Positions 27,634-36,189 of a DNA stretch of 63,452 bases are shown here, piece after piece. Source of the stretch: Bradyrhizobium sp. (lineage in GTDB: Bacteria > Pseudomonadota > Alphaproteobacteria > Rhizobiales > Xanthobacteraceae); contig NZ_SSNA01000038.1 in the NCBI RefSeq assembly GCF_004799445.1, positions 1-63,452 of the forward strand. The letters run 5' to 3'. Below the pieces are notes generated by a model. That model searched no databases. It was not told the DNA's origin and saw only the letters and a program-made list of their open reading frames with translations. Each line of letters begins with the position of its first letter. Position 1 is the first letter of the stretch. The position numbers and the translations under genes were made by a program.

Positions 27634-27716
27634 GACCTCACGCTAGGTCCGGCCTTCGTCCGGAATGCGCACCAAAGCGGACGTCCGCCAATCACTCTGA
27701 ATCTATGGATTCACGC
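27634..27716 (+). repeat. Interspersed repeat, family B copy 2
   Basis: Contains CTCACGCTAGGTCCGGCCTT, CGGAATGCGCACCAAAGCGG and a tail TCTGAATCTATGGATTCACG that is also recognisable after the copy at 33175. It lies 64 bases after the cytochrome c gene. Confidence 0.65.
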
Positions 27717-27810
27717 CTTAAAGGAGACGGTTCAAGATAAAGAGCCGTTTGCGCTTCGCCGCGAACCGCGCCAATATGGCGCGCAAACAGCGATGGCAGG
27801 TGGAGATACG

Positions 27811-30117
27811 ATGGCTCCCATCAAATTCGGCGTCGGTCAAAGCGTGCTTCGCAAAGAAGACGATGCGCTGATTCGCGGCAAGGGCCGCTACACCGACGAT
27901 TTCGCGCCGCAGCCTTCGCTGCATGCGCTGGTGCTGCGCTCGCCGCATGCCCACGCCAAATTCACCATCAATACCGCCCGCGCCCGCGGCCTCCCGGGGG
28001 TCGCCACGATCCTGACGGCGGAGGACGTCAGGGATCTCGGCGACCTGCCGTGCCTGTTCAATCTCGAAGTCGATCCATTCACCGGCCCGCCCTATCCGAT
28101 TCTGCCCAGGGATGAGGTACGTCATGTCGGCGACGCCGTGGCGTTTGTCGTCGCCGATACCGTTGATGCCGCGCGCGACGCGATCGAGGCAATTGAAGTG
28201 AACTGGACGCCGCTGCCGGCGGTGGTTGGCGTTCTCCACGCGGTCAAGAAGGGCGCGCCGCAGGTCTGGGCCCAGCATCCCGGCAACGTGCTGTTCGACG
28301 TGTCGATCGGCGACAGCAAGGCGACCGAGGCGGCGTTCGCGAAGGCGCATACGGTCGCCGAAATCTCGATCGTCAATCCGCGCATCGTCACCAACTTCAT
28401 GGAAACGCGCGCGGTGGTCTGCGAATACGATGCCAAGCGCGATCACCTGACGCTGACGATCGGCAGCCAGGGTAGCCATCGCTTGCGCGAAATCATCGGC
28501 GGCATGGTGCTGAAGATCCCGCTGGAAAAGATGCGGGTGATCTGTCCGGACGTCGGCGGCGGGTTCGGCACCAAGCTGTTTCCGTATCGCGAATATGCGC
28601 TCGCCGCATTCGCCGCGCGCAAGCTGCGCAAGACCGTGAAATGGACAGCCGATCGCGCCGATCATTTCATCGGCGACGCGCAAGGCCGCGACAATGCCAC
28701 CACGGCGCGGATGGCATTGGCCGAAGACGGCAGGTTCCTCGGCATGGATGTCGATCTGCTCGGCGACATGGGCGCGTATCTGTCGACCTTCGGGCCCTAT
28801 ATTCCGCACGGCGGCGCCGGCATGCTGCCCGGGCTTTACGACATCCAGGCGTTCCATTGCCGCGTCCGCACCGTGTTCACCAATACCGTGCCGGTCGATG
28901 CCTATCGCGGCGCCGGACGCCCCGAGGCGGCCTACGTGCTGGAGCGGCTGGTCGATGCATCCGCGCGGAAACTCGACATGACGCCGGAGGCGATCCGGCG
29001 CAAGAATTTTATTCTGCCGCGGGCGATGCCATACAAGACGGCAACCGGCAAGGTCTACGATTCCGGCGACTTTGCCGCGCATATGAAGCGGGCGATGGAG
29101 ATCGCGAACTGGAAGGAATTCGGCAAGCGCGCCAAGGCCGCGAAGAAGCAGGGCCTGGTGCGCGGCATTGGGCTTGCGAGCTATGTCGAGGTTTGCGGCA
29201 CGATGGGCGAGGAGACCGCCAAGGTGCAGCTCGATTCCAGTGGCGACGTTTCGATCCTGATCGGCACCCAGTCGAGCGGGCAAGGCCACCAGACCGCCTA
29301 TGCGCAGCTGGTCGCCGAGCAGTTCGGGCTGCCGCCCGAGCGCGTCCATGTCCTGCAGGGCGACACCGACCGGATCGCCACCGGTCTCGGCACCGGCGGA
29401 TCGGCTTCGATTCCGACCGGCGGCGTCAGCGTCCAGCGTGCGACCCGCGAACTCGGCGAAAACCTGCGCGAGATCGCCGCCGAAGCGCTGGAAACCAGTG
29501 CCGGCGACCTCGAAATCCGTGAGGGTACGATCCGGATTGCCGGCACCGACCGGTCGATCAGCTTTGCCGATCTGGCGAAGCGGCCCGGCGTCGATCCGGC
29601 GAAGCTGAACGCGAGCGCGACGTTCACGGCCGCCGACGGCACCTTTCCGAACGGCACCCACCTTGCCGAGGTCGAAATCGATCCTGCCACCGGCACCATC
29701 AAGATCATCAACTACGTCATTGTCGACGATTTCGGGGTGACGCTGAATCCGCTGCTGCTGGCCGGCCAGGTGCATGGCGGCGCGATGCAAGGCATCGGCC
29801 AGGCCCTGATGGAGCAGGCGGTCTATGATCCCAAGGACGGCCAGCTCGTCACCGCAACGTTCATGGATTATGCGCTGCCGCGGGCGGCCGACGGTCCGTC
29901 ATTCATATTCGAGACCCACAATATCCCGTGCAAGACCAATCCGCTCGGCGTCAAGGGCGCGGGCGAGGCCGGTGCGATCGGCTCCTGTCCGGCGGTCGTC
30001 AATGCGATCATCGAAGGGCTGTGGCGCGAATACCGGATCGATCACATCGACATGCCTGCCACGCCCGAGCGGGTCTGGATCGCGATCCGCGAGCATCAGC
30101 GCCGGCATAATCTGTGA
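27811..30117 (+). CDS. CoxL/xanthine dehydrogenase-type molybdopterin subunit (form II)
   Basis: A 768-residue molybdenum hydroxylase large subunit. GKGRYTDDF and LHALVLRSPHAHAKF open the protein; the active-site loop reads VDAYRGAGRPEAAY near residue 365, the form II signature (form I CO dehydrogenase has AYRCSFR); the catalytic glutamate lies in GVKGAGEAGAIG near residue 720. Substrates of form II enzymes are mostly unknown aldehydes or heterocycles. GGTGGAG five bases before the ATG at 27811 decides that start over one at 27793. The usual FAD and 2Fe-2S subunits are absent nearby. Confidence 0.9.
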   Translation: MAPIKFGVGQSVLRKEDDALIRGKGRYTDDFAPQPSLHALVLRSPHAHAKFTINTARARGLPGVATILTAEDVRDLGDLPCLFNLEVDPFTGPPYPILPRDEVRHVGDAVAFVVADTVDAARDAIEAIEVNWTPLPAVVGVLHAVKKGAPQVWAQHPGNVLFDVSIGDSKATEAAFAKAHTVAEISIVNPRIVTNFMETRAVVCEYDAKRDHLTLTIGSQGSHRLREIIGGMVLKIPLEKMRVICPDVGGGFGTKLFPYREYALAAFAARKLRKTVKWTADRADHFIGDAQGRDNATTARMALAEDGRFLGMDVDLLGDMGAYLSTFGPYIPHGGAGMLPGLYDIQAFHCRVRTVFTNTVPVDAYRGAGRPEAAYVLERLVDASARKLDMTPEAIRRKNFILPRAMPYKTATGKVYDSGDFAAHMKRAMEIANWKEFGKRAKAAKKQGLVRGIGLASYVEVCGTMGEETAKVQLDSSGDVSILIGTQSSGQGHQTAYAQLVAEQFGLPPERVHVLQGDTDRIATGLGTGGSASIPTGGVSVQRATRELGENLREIAAEALETSAGDLEIREGTIRIAGTDRSISFADLAKRPGVDPAKLNASATFTAADGTFPNGTHLAEVEIDPATGTIKIINYVIVDDFGVTLNPLLLAGQVHGGAMQGIGQALMEQAVYDPKDGQLVTATFMDYALPRAADGPSFIFETHNIPCKTNPLGVKGAGEAGAIGSCPAVVNAIIEGLWREYRIDHIDMPATPERVWIAIREHQRRHNL

Positions 30118-30204
30118 TATTGATTGGTGATATTTTGCCAACGCGCGGGAATGGAGCATGGCACCCGGGGTTGGCATGGCGACGGCTTCGCCTCAGCGGT
30201 CGCT

Positions 30205-30306
30205 AGAGCATGATCCGGAAAAGTGGGCAGCGGTTTTCCGAAAAGATCATGCTCAAACAAAAAGATAGAGCGAGACGACGATTCAACGAAAAGTCATCTC
30301 GCTCTA
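30205..30306. repeat. GAGCATGATCCG-type palindromic repeat, copy 2
   Basis: The arms AGAGCATGATC and GATCATGCTC match copy 1 at 10410. A second hairpin follows, with arms AGAGCGAGACGA and TCATCTCGCTCT, close to the 34431 copy in design. It lies between the molybdenum subunit and a cytochrome c gene. Confidence 0.8.
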
Positions 30307-30358
30307 GTTGGTCGGGAAACTTGTTCAATCGCATGGTTCAAACAGGGAGATCAGGCTG

Positions 30359-30805
30359 ATGATGCGAACGGTAGTTGTGGTGGGAGCGTTGGTACTCGGC
30401 ATAGGCGCGGTGGCCGCGCAGCAGGACCAGGTCAAGCAGACCCAGGACATGATGAAAGGTAATGGAAAGAACGCAGGCGCGCTGGCGGCGATGGTCAAGG
30501 GCGAAAAGCCGTATGATCAGGCCGCGGTCAATGCCGCGTTGGCCCAGTTCGAAGATACCATCAAGAAGTTTCCAACCCTGTTTCCCGACAGCACCAAGGG
30601 TCTGAAGCCGGAGGGAGATTACTTCCCATCACCAAAAGTCTGGGAAGACCGGGCCGGCTTCGACGAGCACATCGCCAGCTTCGCCAAGGCCGTCGCGGAC
30701 GCCAAGGGCAAGATCACGGATCTGGACACGCTAAAGGCGACCTTGCCCACCATCGGCAAGCAATGCGGCGGCTGTCACGAGACCTACCGCGTCAAGAACA
30801 GTTAA
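30359..30805 (+). CDS. Cytochrome c' / c-556 family protein
   Basis: A 148-residue periplasmic protein. Residues 1-20 are a signal peptide (VVVVGALVLGIGAVAAQ). The mature part is helical, with haem motif CGGCH near the C-terminus (CGGCHETYRVKNS), the arrangement of four-helix cytochromes c'. These bind haem with an open site and may bind NO or carry electrons. The ATG at 30359 follows CAGGGAGA at a suitable distance. An intrinsic terminator follows the stop, so the gene is probably monocistronic. Confidence 0.88.
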   Translation: MMRTVVVVGALVLGIGAVAAQQDQVKQTQDMMKGNGKNAGALAAMVKGEKPYDQAAVNAALAQFEDTIKKFPTLFPDSTKGLKPEGDYFPSPKVWEDRAGFDEHIASFAKAVADAKGKITDLDTLKATLPTIGKQCGGCHETYRVKNS

Positions 30806-30822
30806 ATCCGGCTGGGGGGAGA

Positions 30823-30855
30823 AAGGGCGGACGCTTGATGCGTCCGCCCTTTTTT
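30823..30855 (+). terminator. Intrinsic terminator after the cytochrome c' gene
   Basis: A perfect 12-bp stem AAGGGCGGACGC / GCGTCCGCCCTT with loop TTGAT, followed by a T run. It starts 17 bases after the stop and may also serve the convergent CHRD gene. Confidence 0.88.
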
Positions 30856-30887
30856 CGTGTTTCGTTATTTATTCTCGCGCGCGAGAC

Positions 30888-31313
30888 TTACTTCGTCACC
30901 TGGCCGCGGATTTCGCCGCCCGGATTGGCCGCGGTGTGGACGTTGATGTAGTACTTGCCGGCCGCGAGGTCGGCGGCCTGGGCGTCGGTCAGCGTGGCGC
31001 TGCCGTCGACCGGGCTCTTGGTCGCGTCCGGGATGGCCAGGGCGACGCCGGCGTTCTTGCCGGCTTCGGCCGGCCCGTGGAAGTGGGCCGCGGTCGCGGG
31101 GCCGGAGAGCCCCGAATAGGTCAGCTTCCAGCTCAGCTTCTTGGTGGCGGCATCGTAATCGATATCGGCGGTGCCGGTGCCGGTGCTGGCGTTCGGTGGT
31201 ACTTCGGATTTGCCGTCCAGCGTCGCTTTCATCTTCTCGGCGAAAGCCGGTCCGGCGAACGCAACGGTCGCTCCCAGCGCAAGCATCGCAAGCATGGTTC
31301 TCGTCTTCGACAT
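30888..31313 (-). CDS. CHRD domain-containing exported protein
   Basis: A 141-residue protein with a signal peptide ending at AFAGPAFA (about residue 24). The CHRD domain fills the rest: LDGKSEVPPNASTGTGTA, WKLTYSGLSGPATAAHFHGPA and YYINVHTAANPGGEIRGQV are its conserved segments. CHRD domains occur in chordin and many bacterial exported proteins, where the role is unknown. AGGGAG lies upstream of the ATG at 31313. It is convergent with the cytochrome c' gene; three 17-bp tandem repeats lie between its start and the next cytochrome gene. Confidence 0.88.
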   Translation of the reverse strand: MSKTRTMLAMLALGATVAFAGPAFAEKMKATLDGKSEVPPNASTGTGTADIDYDAATKKLSWKLTYSGLSGPATAAHFHGPAEAGKNAGVALAIPDATKSPVDGSATLTDAQAADLAAGKYYINVHTAANPGGEIRGQVTK

Positions 31314-31400
31314 GGTTTTCTCCCTGTGGGCGCCGATCGACGACGCCAGTTTCAAAACAACGGGATTCCGGTTTTATTCCCGGAACCGGCTTCAACGCTT

Positions 31401-31451
31401 CAAATTTTCGGGCAGCCCAAATTTTCAGGCAGCCCAAATTTTCAGGCAGCC
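31401..31451 (+). repeat. Three 17-bp tandem repeats
   Basis: CAAATTTTC(G/A)GGCAGCC occurs three times head to tail without spacers; copies 2 and 3 are identical and copy 1 differs by one base. It lies in the divergent region between the CHRD gene and the dihaem cytochrome gene, so it could be a protein-binding array or simple slippage. Confidence 0.9.
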
Positions 31452-31512
31452 TATGGCTGGATTAGCCGCCATACTAGCCGTTAGTTCGAGATGGTTAGTG
31501 ACGGATCGGTGA

Positions 31513-32448
31513 ATGCTGCGACGAATTTTCCTTAGCTCCGTGATGGCCGGCGCCCTCGCATTCGCTGTTTTTTGGTGGCTGACGATACCGGCCGTCGTTT
31601 CGCCGGATCTGCTGGCGGCCTACACGCCGAACCTGGCGAACGGCCTCACAACGTTCAATGCCGCCGGATGTTCCTCCTGCCACGCCGTGCCCGGCCAGCC
31701 CGATCGCCTGAAGCTCGGTGGCGGCCTTGCGATTCCCTCGCCATTCGGGACGTTCTACGCGCCGAACATCTCGCCCGATCCGGCCGACGGCATCGGGCGG
31801 TGGAGCGAGGCCGAATTCGTGGCCGCGGTGACCAAGGGGGTTTCGCCGGCGGGATCGCACTACTTTCCGGCCTTTCCCTATCCCTCGTACCAGCGTGCGA
31901 AGGTCGACGAGGTGCGCGACCTGTTCGCTTACCTGAAAACGCTGGCCCCGGTATCCGGAAAGGCGCGTGGTCACGACGTGCCGTTTCCGTTCAATATCCG
32001 GCGCAATGTCGGGATCTGGAAATGGCTGTTTGTCGACGGCAAGCCCTTTGTGCCGGACCCCACCCGCTCGGCCCGGTGGAATCGCGGCGCGTATCTGGCA
32101 GGCAGCCTCGGCCATTGCGCCGAGTGTCACTCCCCGCGAAATTTCCTCGGCGGAATCATTGCCGCGCAGCGTTTCGCCGGCGGCCCCAATCCGGAAGGCG
32201 AGGGCTGGGTGCCGAACATCACGCAAAAGGGCCTCGGCGAATGGAGCGTCAGTGACTTCGCCTATTTTTTCGAGACCGGGCAAATGCCCGACGGCGACTC
32301 TGCCGGCGGCGCGATGGCGCGCGTGATCAAGAACATCTCGCAATTGCCGGCCGATGATCGCGCCGCGATCGCTGACTACATCAAGTCGCTGCCGCCGGTC
32401 GATGGACCGCCACGGCCGAAGAAAGCCGCGAAGGGTGGCAAGTCCTGA
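31513..32448 (+). CDS. Dihaem cytochrome c
   Basis: A 311-residue protein with an N-terminal hydrophobic anchor or uncleaved signal (about residues 8-28). It has two class I haem domains: CSSCH near residue 53 and CAECH near residue 196, each followed by a likely distal methionine region. The pattern resembles cytochrome subunits of alcohol/aldehyde dehydrogenases (AdhB-like). It may accept electrons from the orphan molybdenum subunit upstream, but 1.4 kb and three features intervene, so this is speculation. Confidence 0.88.
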   Translation: MLRRIFLSSVMAGALAFAVFWWLTIPAVVSPDLLAAYTPNLANGLTTFNAAGCSSCHAVPGQPDRLKLGGGLAIPSPFGTFYAPNISPDPADGIGRWSEAEFVAAVTKGVSPAGSHYFPAFPYPSYQRAKVDEVRDLFAYLKTLAPVSGKARGHDVPFPFNIRRNVGIWKWLFVDGKPFVPDPTRSARWNRGAYLAGSLGHCAECHSPRNFLGGIIAAQRFAGGPNPEGEGWVPNITQKGLGEWSVSDFAYFFETGQMPDGDSAGGAMARVIKNISQLPADDRAAIADYIKSLPPVDGPPRPKKAAKGGKS

Positions 32449-32637
32449 TCGGGAACGCGTCCCGGTGCCAAATCGATGCCCTCAACGGGAAGCGGGACAT
32501 CGGCGCTTATGACCCGTCTGAGACATTCAGGCGTCGTGATGCTAGCCTGCCGCGCGGTCCGTGCGGTATCCTCGTGCAGGTTGATCCGCCAAGAAGCGCG
32601 TACACGCGCCCCATGTGATGGGAGCCTATGGGGTCAG

Positions 32638-33144
32638 ATGGAAATCCGCGAGTTCTCGACTGACGATGCGGCCGCGGTGCGCGAGCTGTTCATCCGGGTG
32701 AACCGTTTATTGGCGCCTGCGGATATGAGGGACGCGTTCGAAGTCTACGTCGCTCGCTCGTTAACTGAAGAAGTTGATCGAGTCTCTGATTACTATTCGG
32801 AGCGGAAGGGCGGCTTCTGGGTCGCCATCGATGACCAGAAGATCGTTGGCATGTTCGGACTAGAGCCGTCGAGCGATGGGGCAATTGAACTGCGCCGAAT
32901 GTACGTCGACCCTGATTTCCGGCGCCGGGGGATTGCTCGAAAAATGCTGGATTTCGCGGAACAAGAATGCCGACGACGCAACCGACCGAGAATGGATCTG
33001 AGTACTTCTGAACTTCAGCGAGAAGCTCTGGCGCTCTATCAAAATGCAGGATACCAGCTGGTCCGCGAAGAGGATGCTGTGGCCGCCAGTAACAAGACTT
33101 TGGGTGGTGGAATTCGTCGCTACCACTTCACTAAGGCCCTTTGA
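32638..33144 (+). CDS. GNAT family N-acetyltransferase
   Basis: A 168-residue acetyltransferase. The acetyl-CoA-binding loop is RRMYVDPDFRRRGIARKML near residue 82, and YQNAGYQLVREE near residue 128 is the C-terminal strand. The start at 32638 leaves a domain of normal length; the upstream in-frame residues look non-coding. Lower GC than its neighbours and a downstream interspersed repeat suggest recent arrival. The substrate is unknown. Confidence 0.83.
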   Translation: MEIREFSTDDAAAVRELFIRVNRLLAPADMRDAFEVYVARSLTEEVDRVSDYYSERKGGFWVAIDDQKIVGMFGLEPSSDGAIELRRMYVDPDFRRRGIARKMLDFAEQECRRRNRPRMDLSTSELQREALALYQNAGYQLVREEDAVAASNKTLGGGIRRYHFTKAL

Positions 33145-33151
33145 TCTGCGA

Positions 33152-33252
33152 GGTCCGAATATGGTACTTTTCGAATCTCACGCGATGTTCGCCTTGAGTC
33201 CGGAATGCGCATCCAGGCGGCCGTCCGCCGACCCCTCTGATGGCTTCACGGC
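33152..33252 (+). repeat. Interspersed repeat, family B copy 3
   Basis: Contains AGGTCCGAATATGGTACTTT, TCTCACGCGATGTTCGCC and CCGGAATGCGCATCCAGGCG, parallel to 25798-25883, and a tail CTCTGATGGCTTCACGGC like that at 27690. It starts eight bases after the GNAT stop. Confidence 0.65.
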
Positions 33253-33264
33253 ACCAGGGCCGCT

Positions 33265-33501
33265 CTAGAACGCCTTGAAGGTGATGATGGTGTGGGTGTC
33301 CTGGATGCCGGGAATCACCTGCACCTTCTCGTTGACGAAGTGGCCGATGTCGGTGTCGTTTTCGACGTAGAATTTGACCAGCAGATCGTAGTCGCCCGCG
33401 GTGGAATAGATCTCGGAGGCGATCTCGGCCTCGGCGAGCGCGTTGGCGACGGCGTAGGACTGGCCGAGCTTGCATTTGAACTGGACGAAGAAGGGAACCA
33501 T
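33265..33501 (-). CDS. Stand-alone Lrp/AsnC ligand-binding (RAM) domain protein
   Basis: A 78-residue protein made only of the RAM domain: MVPFFVQFKCKLGQSY, AGDYDLLVKFYVEND and the C-terminal GIQDTHTIITFKAF match the effector-binding half of Lrp/AsnC regulators. The DNA-binding helix-turn-helix is missing, as in the small SraA-type proteins that oligomerise and bind amino acids. The ATG at 33501 gives the normal single-domain length. It is divergent from thiD, 129 bases away. Confidence 0.9.
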   Translation of the reverse strand: MVPFFVQFKCKLGQSYAVANALAEAEIASEIYSTAGDYDLLVKFYVENDTDIGHFVNEKVQVIPGIQDTHTIITFKAF

Positions 33502-33630
33502 CGCTGTCGTCTCCGAAAAGGGCTTTGCGCCCGGTTCAATATAGCGTCCCTGAACTTGCTGGCAACAACACGCCGCGCTAGGACAGAACATGCGCATGAT
33601 GCGACAATCCGGACGGCTGCGAGCCCTGCG

Positions 33631-34431
33631 ATGACGATACCGATCGCACTCACCATCGCCGGCTCGGATTCGTCCGGTGGCGCCGGCATCCAGGCCGACC
33701 TGAAGACGTTCGCGGCGCTCGGCGTCTACGGCGCTTCCGTCATCACCGCCCTGACCGCCCAGAACACAACCGGCGTGAGCGGGATTCATCCGGTGCCGGC
33801 CGCGTTCGTGGCCGCGCAGATCGATGCGGTGTTTGGCGATCTCGACGTCAAGGCCGTCAAGATCGGGATGGTGGCGCAACTGGCCAGCATCGAGGCCATC
33901 GCCGCCGCGTTGGCGCGGTGGTCGCCCGCGCATGTCGTGCTCGATCCGGTGATGGTCGCGACCTCAGGAGATCTGCTGCTTGCGCCCGACGCCGTTGCGG
34001 GCCTGCGCGCAAAGCTCGTTCCGCGCGCCACGCTGCTCACCCCGAACCTGCCGGAGGCCGCCGCCCTTCTGGACGAGCCGGTCGCATCGGGCGAAGCCGC
34101 GATCGCGGGCCAGGGCAGGCGGCTGTTGGCTCTCGGCTGTCCGGCGGTGTTGGTCAAGGGCGGCCACGGGCAGGGCCCCGAGAGCATCGACTATCTCATC
34201 ACGGCCAGCGGCACCATCGCGCTGCCGGCGCCGCGCATCGCCACCGATAATACCCATGGGACCGGCTGCTCGCTGTCTTCCGCGATCGCAGCCTTGCTTG
34301 CCAAGGGCGAGGCGCTGGAAACCGCCGTCCGCCAGGCCAAGGCCTGGATCAGTGCGGCGATCGCGGCGGCCGATCGGCTCGAGGTCGGCCACGGTCACGG
34401 CCCGATCCACCATTTTCACCGGTTTTACTAG
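33631..34431 (+). CDS. thiD: Hydroxymethylpyrimidine / phosphomethylpyrimidine kinase
   Basis: A 266-residue ribokinase-fold enzyme that phosphorylates HMP and HMP-P in thiamine synthesis. TIAGSDSSGGAGIQADLKTF at residue 8, ALTAQNTTGV, DPVMVATSGD, TPNLPEAAALL and the anion-hole THGTGCSLSSAIAALL are all present. The ATG at 33631 begins the family N-terminus. It is not near other thi genes, and no TPP riboswitch was seen in the 129-base leader. Confidence 0.93.
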   Translation: MTIPIALTIAGSDSSGGAGIQADLKTFAALGVYGASVITALTAQNTTGVSGIHPVPAAFVAAQIDAVFGDLDVKAVKIGMVAQLASIEAIAAALARWSPAHVVLDPVMVATSGDLLLAPDAVAGLRAKLVPRATLLTPNLPEAAALLDEPVASGEAAIAGQGRRLLALGCPAVLVKGGHGQGPESIDYLITASGTIALPAPRIATDNTHGTGCSLSSAIAALLAKGEALETAVRQAKAWISAAIAAADRLEVGHGHGPIHHFHRFY

Positions 34432-34560
34432 AGCGTTTTCGAGCGAAGCATGCCCTCGGACTTGATCCGTGGGTGGATACCGGTTCGCGTGAAGAAAACG
34501 CGTCAAAACAAAAGATTAGAGCGTCGGTTCTGATTCAGTCAGAACCGATCTTGCTCTAGG
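34431..34560. repeat. Palindromic repeat after thiD
   Basis: GAGCGTTTTCGAGCGAAGCATG opens the element, GAAAACGCGTC is its partner, and a second hairpin has arms AGAGCGTCGGTTCTGA and TCAGAACCGATCTTGCTCT. It is related in layout to the 30205 element. The first base overlaps the thiD stop. Confidence 0.75.
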
Positions 34561-34614
34561 CCGCGCGCCAGCCGATCGATGACCACAAGGCTGACGAGGA
34601 CGACTCCTGCGGGA

Positions 34615-35226
34615 CTAGACGACCGCCAGTTTACGCTCGGACCACCAACTGTCGATCAAGGCCAGGCGCCCGTTGGACAGAGCGATCGGATCGACCGGCC
34701 GCTGTGTCACGGGAACAGACACTTCAAGTCGCTCGACCGCCTTGGCGGCGTCACGCGCATCCTCTTCCCCGCTGAAACGATGGCTTTCGAAGCCGCGGTA
34801 ATTCGGCATCATATATTGAAAGCCGAGATGAGCGAGCCAGGTCAATTGCTGCAATTCGTCTGGCGATAACTCGACACGAATCTTGCCCTCTCGCGGAGCC
34901 ATCGATAGCTTGCCTGAACGGTTACCCTTGCTCCAACAGGCGCTTCCAAGCGCATCTCCGAAAACCCAGAGATGCGCGTGACCTTGATCTCGTTGCCTGC
35001 GGTGTGAGACGTGTCCGGCCGGGCTTTTCAATTTCTCCAGCGCCTTCGAAACTTCAGCAGGTAGCTGGCCTGCGACTTCGAAGTGCGCGTTGACGCCCCG
35101 AATGATCTCGGCCGCCGCTTCCTGCATGCCGCGATGGCGCCCGCGGACGAAATAAGACCTCATCAAACGCCCCGATGAGATCACCAGGAGCAACAATAAC
35201 AGGGCGATAACCGTCAGAATTTCCAT
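34615..35226 (-). CDS. Hypothetical membrane-anchored protein
   Basis: A 203-residue protein with one N-terminal membrane segment (ILTVIALLLLLLVISSG, residues 3-19) and a basic soluble domain. Recognisable blocks are RGVNAHFEVAGQLPAEVSKALEKL and LSPDELQQLTWLAHLGFQYMM. No family is recognised. It follows the thiD repeat and is transcribed towards it; 311 bases separate its start from the next gene. Confidence 0.65.
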   Translation of the reverse strand: MEILTVIALLLLLLVISSGRLMRSYFVRGRHRGMQEAAAEIIRGVNAHFEVAGQLPAEVSKALEKLKSPAGHVSHRRQRDQGHAHLWVFGDALGSACWSKGNRSGKLSMAPREGKIRVELSPDELQQLTWLAHLGFQYMMPNYRGFESHRFSGEEDARDAAKAVERLEVSVPVTQRPVDPIALSNGRLALIDSWWSERKLAVV

Positions 35227-35537
35227 AGCGAATCCCCATCGCCCGGACGAGCGCCGCCCATCTTTTCACGACAGATTTAATCGACGATGAAATATCGACC
35301 GCGTAGAACTACGGCCATGAACCTCGCCAGGCCGACGCGATCATTCGACGTCTGAAGAATTCGACGTCCGCCCTGCGGGGCAGCCCCGCCCGATCGCACT
35401 GCGGTGAAGCACCTGGTTCGCAGATGCAGCATCAGGCGCCGTCCGTCGGCCAAAGCGGATGCTCGACAAAGCAGGGAGCGACTGCAAGACTGCCTTCAAA
35501 CAGGACTGCCCTCAGAAAAAAACAGCGGAGGAAGCAA
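35227..35537. other. Gene-free stretch before the SnoaL-like gene
   Basis: No gene is supported. It holds two TTCGACGTC direct repeats (about 35345 and 35361) and a short GCGGGG-cag-CCCCGC hairpin at 35376-35390, plus the GGAGGAAG ribosome site of the next gene. Confidence 0.45.
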
Positions 35538-35984
35538 ATGAATATCGATCGTCGCCAGCTGGCCCTGCCGGTGCTTGCCATTGGACTGCTGGGAGTGATC
35601 CCCGCCTTCGCGGGCGCGGAGGAAGACGCCGTCGCCAAGAGTGTGGAGGCGTTCCGCGCGGCCCAGTTCGCCGCCGACGCCAAAACACTGGACGGGCTGT
35701 GCGCGGCGGAGCTTAGCTACAGCCACTCCGACGGAAGGGTCGAGGACAGGGCGACCTTCGTCACCAACGCCACCGACGGAAAATCGAAATTCCTGTCGCT
35801 GGCCTACCAGGACACGAGTATCCGCGTGGTCGGCCCCGCGGCGATCGTGCGATTCCACTGGGTCGCCGAAAGCCAGTCCGCCGCTGATGGCAAGAAAACC
35901 GCCACCAATCTCCACATCCTGATGAACTGGCAGAAGCAGGGCGCCGACTGGAAGCTTCTGTCCCGCGCATCCACCAAGCTTTGA
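35538..35984 (+). CDS. Exported NTF2/SnoaL-like (DUF4440) protein
   Basis: A 148-residue protein with a signal peptide (LALPVLAIGLLGVIPAFAG, about residues 7-26) followed by a small cone-shaped NTF2-like domain: AVEAFRAAQFAADAKTLDGL-like helix, ELSYSHSDGRVEDRATFV, then VVGPAAIVRFHW and LLSRASTKL at the end. Many such proteins are of unknown role. GGAGGAAGCAA just before ATG 35538 fixes the start. It appears monocistronic. Confidence 0.8.
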   Translation: MNIDRRQLALPVLAIGLLGVIPAFAGAEEDAVAKSVEAFRAAQFAADAKTLDGLCAAELSYSHSDGRVEDRATFVTNATDGKSKFLSLAYQDTSIRVVGPAAIVRFHWVAESQSAADGKKTATNLHILMNWQKQGADWKLLSRASTKL

Positions 35985-36189
35985 TCCGTATCGAACCGGC
36001 CTGCCGGCGCGGATGATGCCGGCGATCGAACGCTGCGGGCCTCGCCGGCCTGAGCGGATGCGTCCGAACGGCGCCACGAGCGGATCGAATGTTTGATGTC
36101 CGCTCTTTCCACAACAGCGAATATCTGCCGGGGCGACGTGCGCGCCGGCTTGGTGCAAGATTTGCCAGAATTGCTTCCGGGAGGGGTCC

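Noticed and set aside
27718..29790. Minus-strand 690-codon frame opposite the molybdenum subunit
   Set aside because: Antisense of a motif-complete CoxL-like gene.
31401..31451. Tandem repeats considered as a CRISPR array
   Set aside because: The three 17-mers are contiguous, without spacers, and no cas gene is present.
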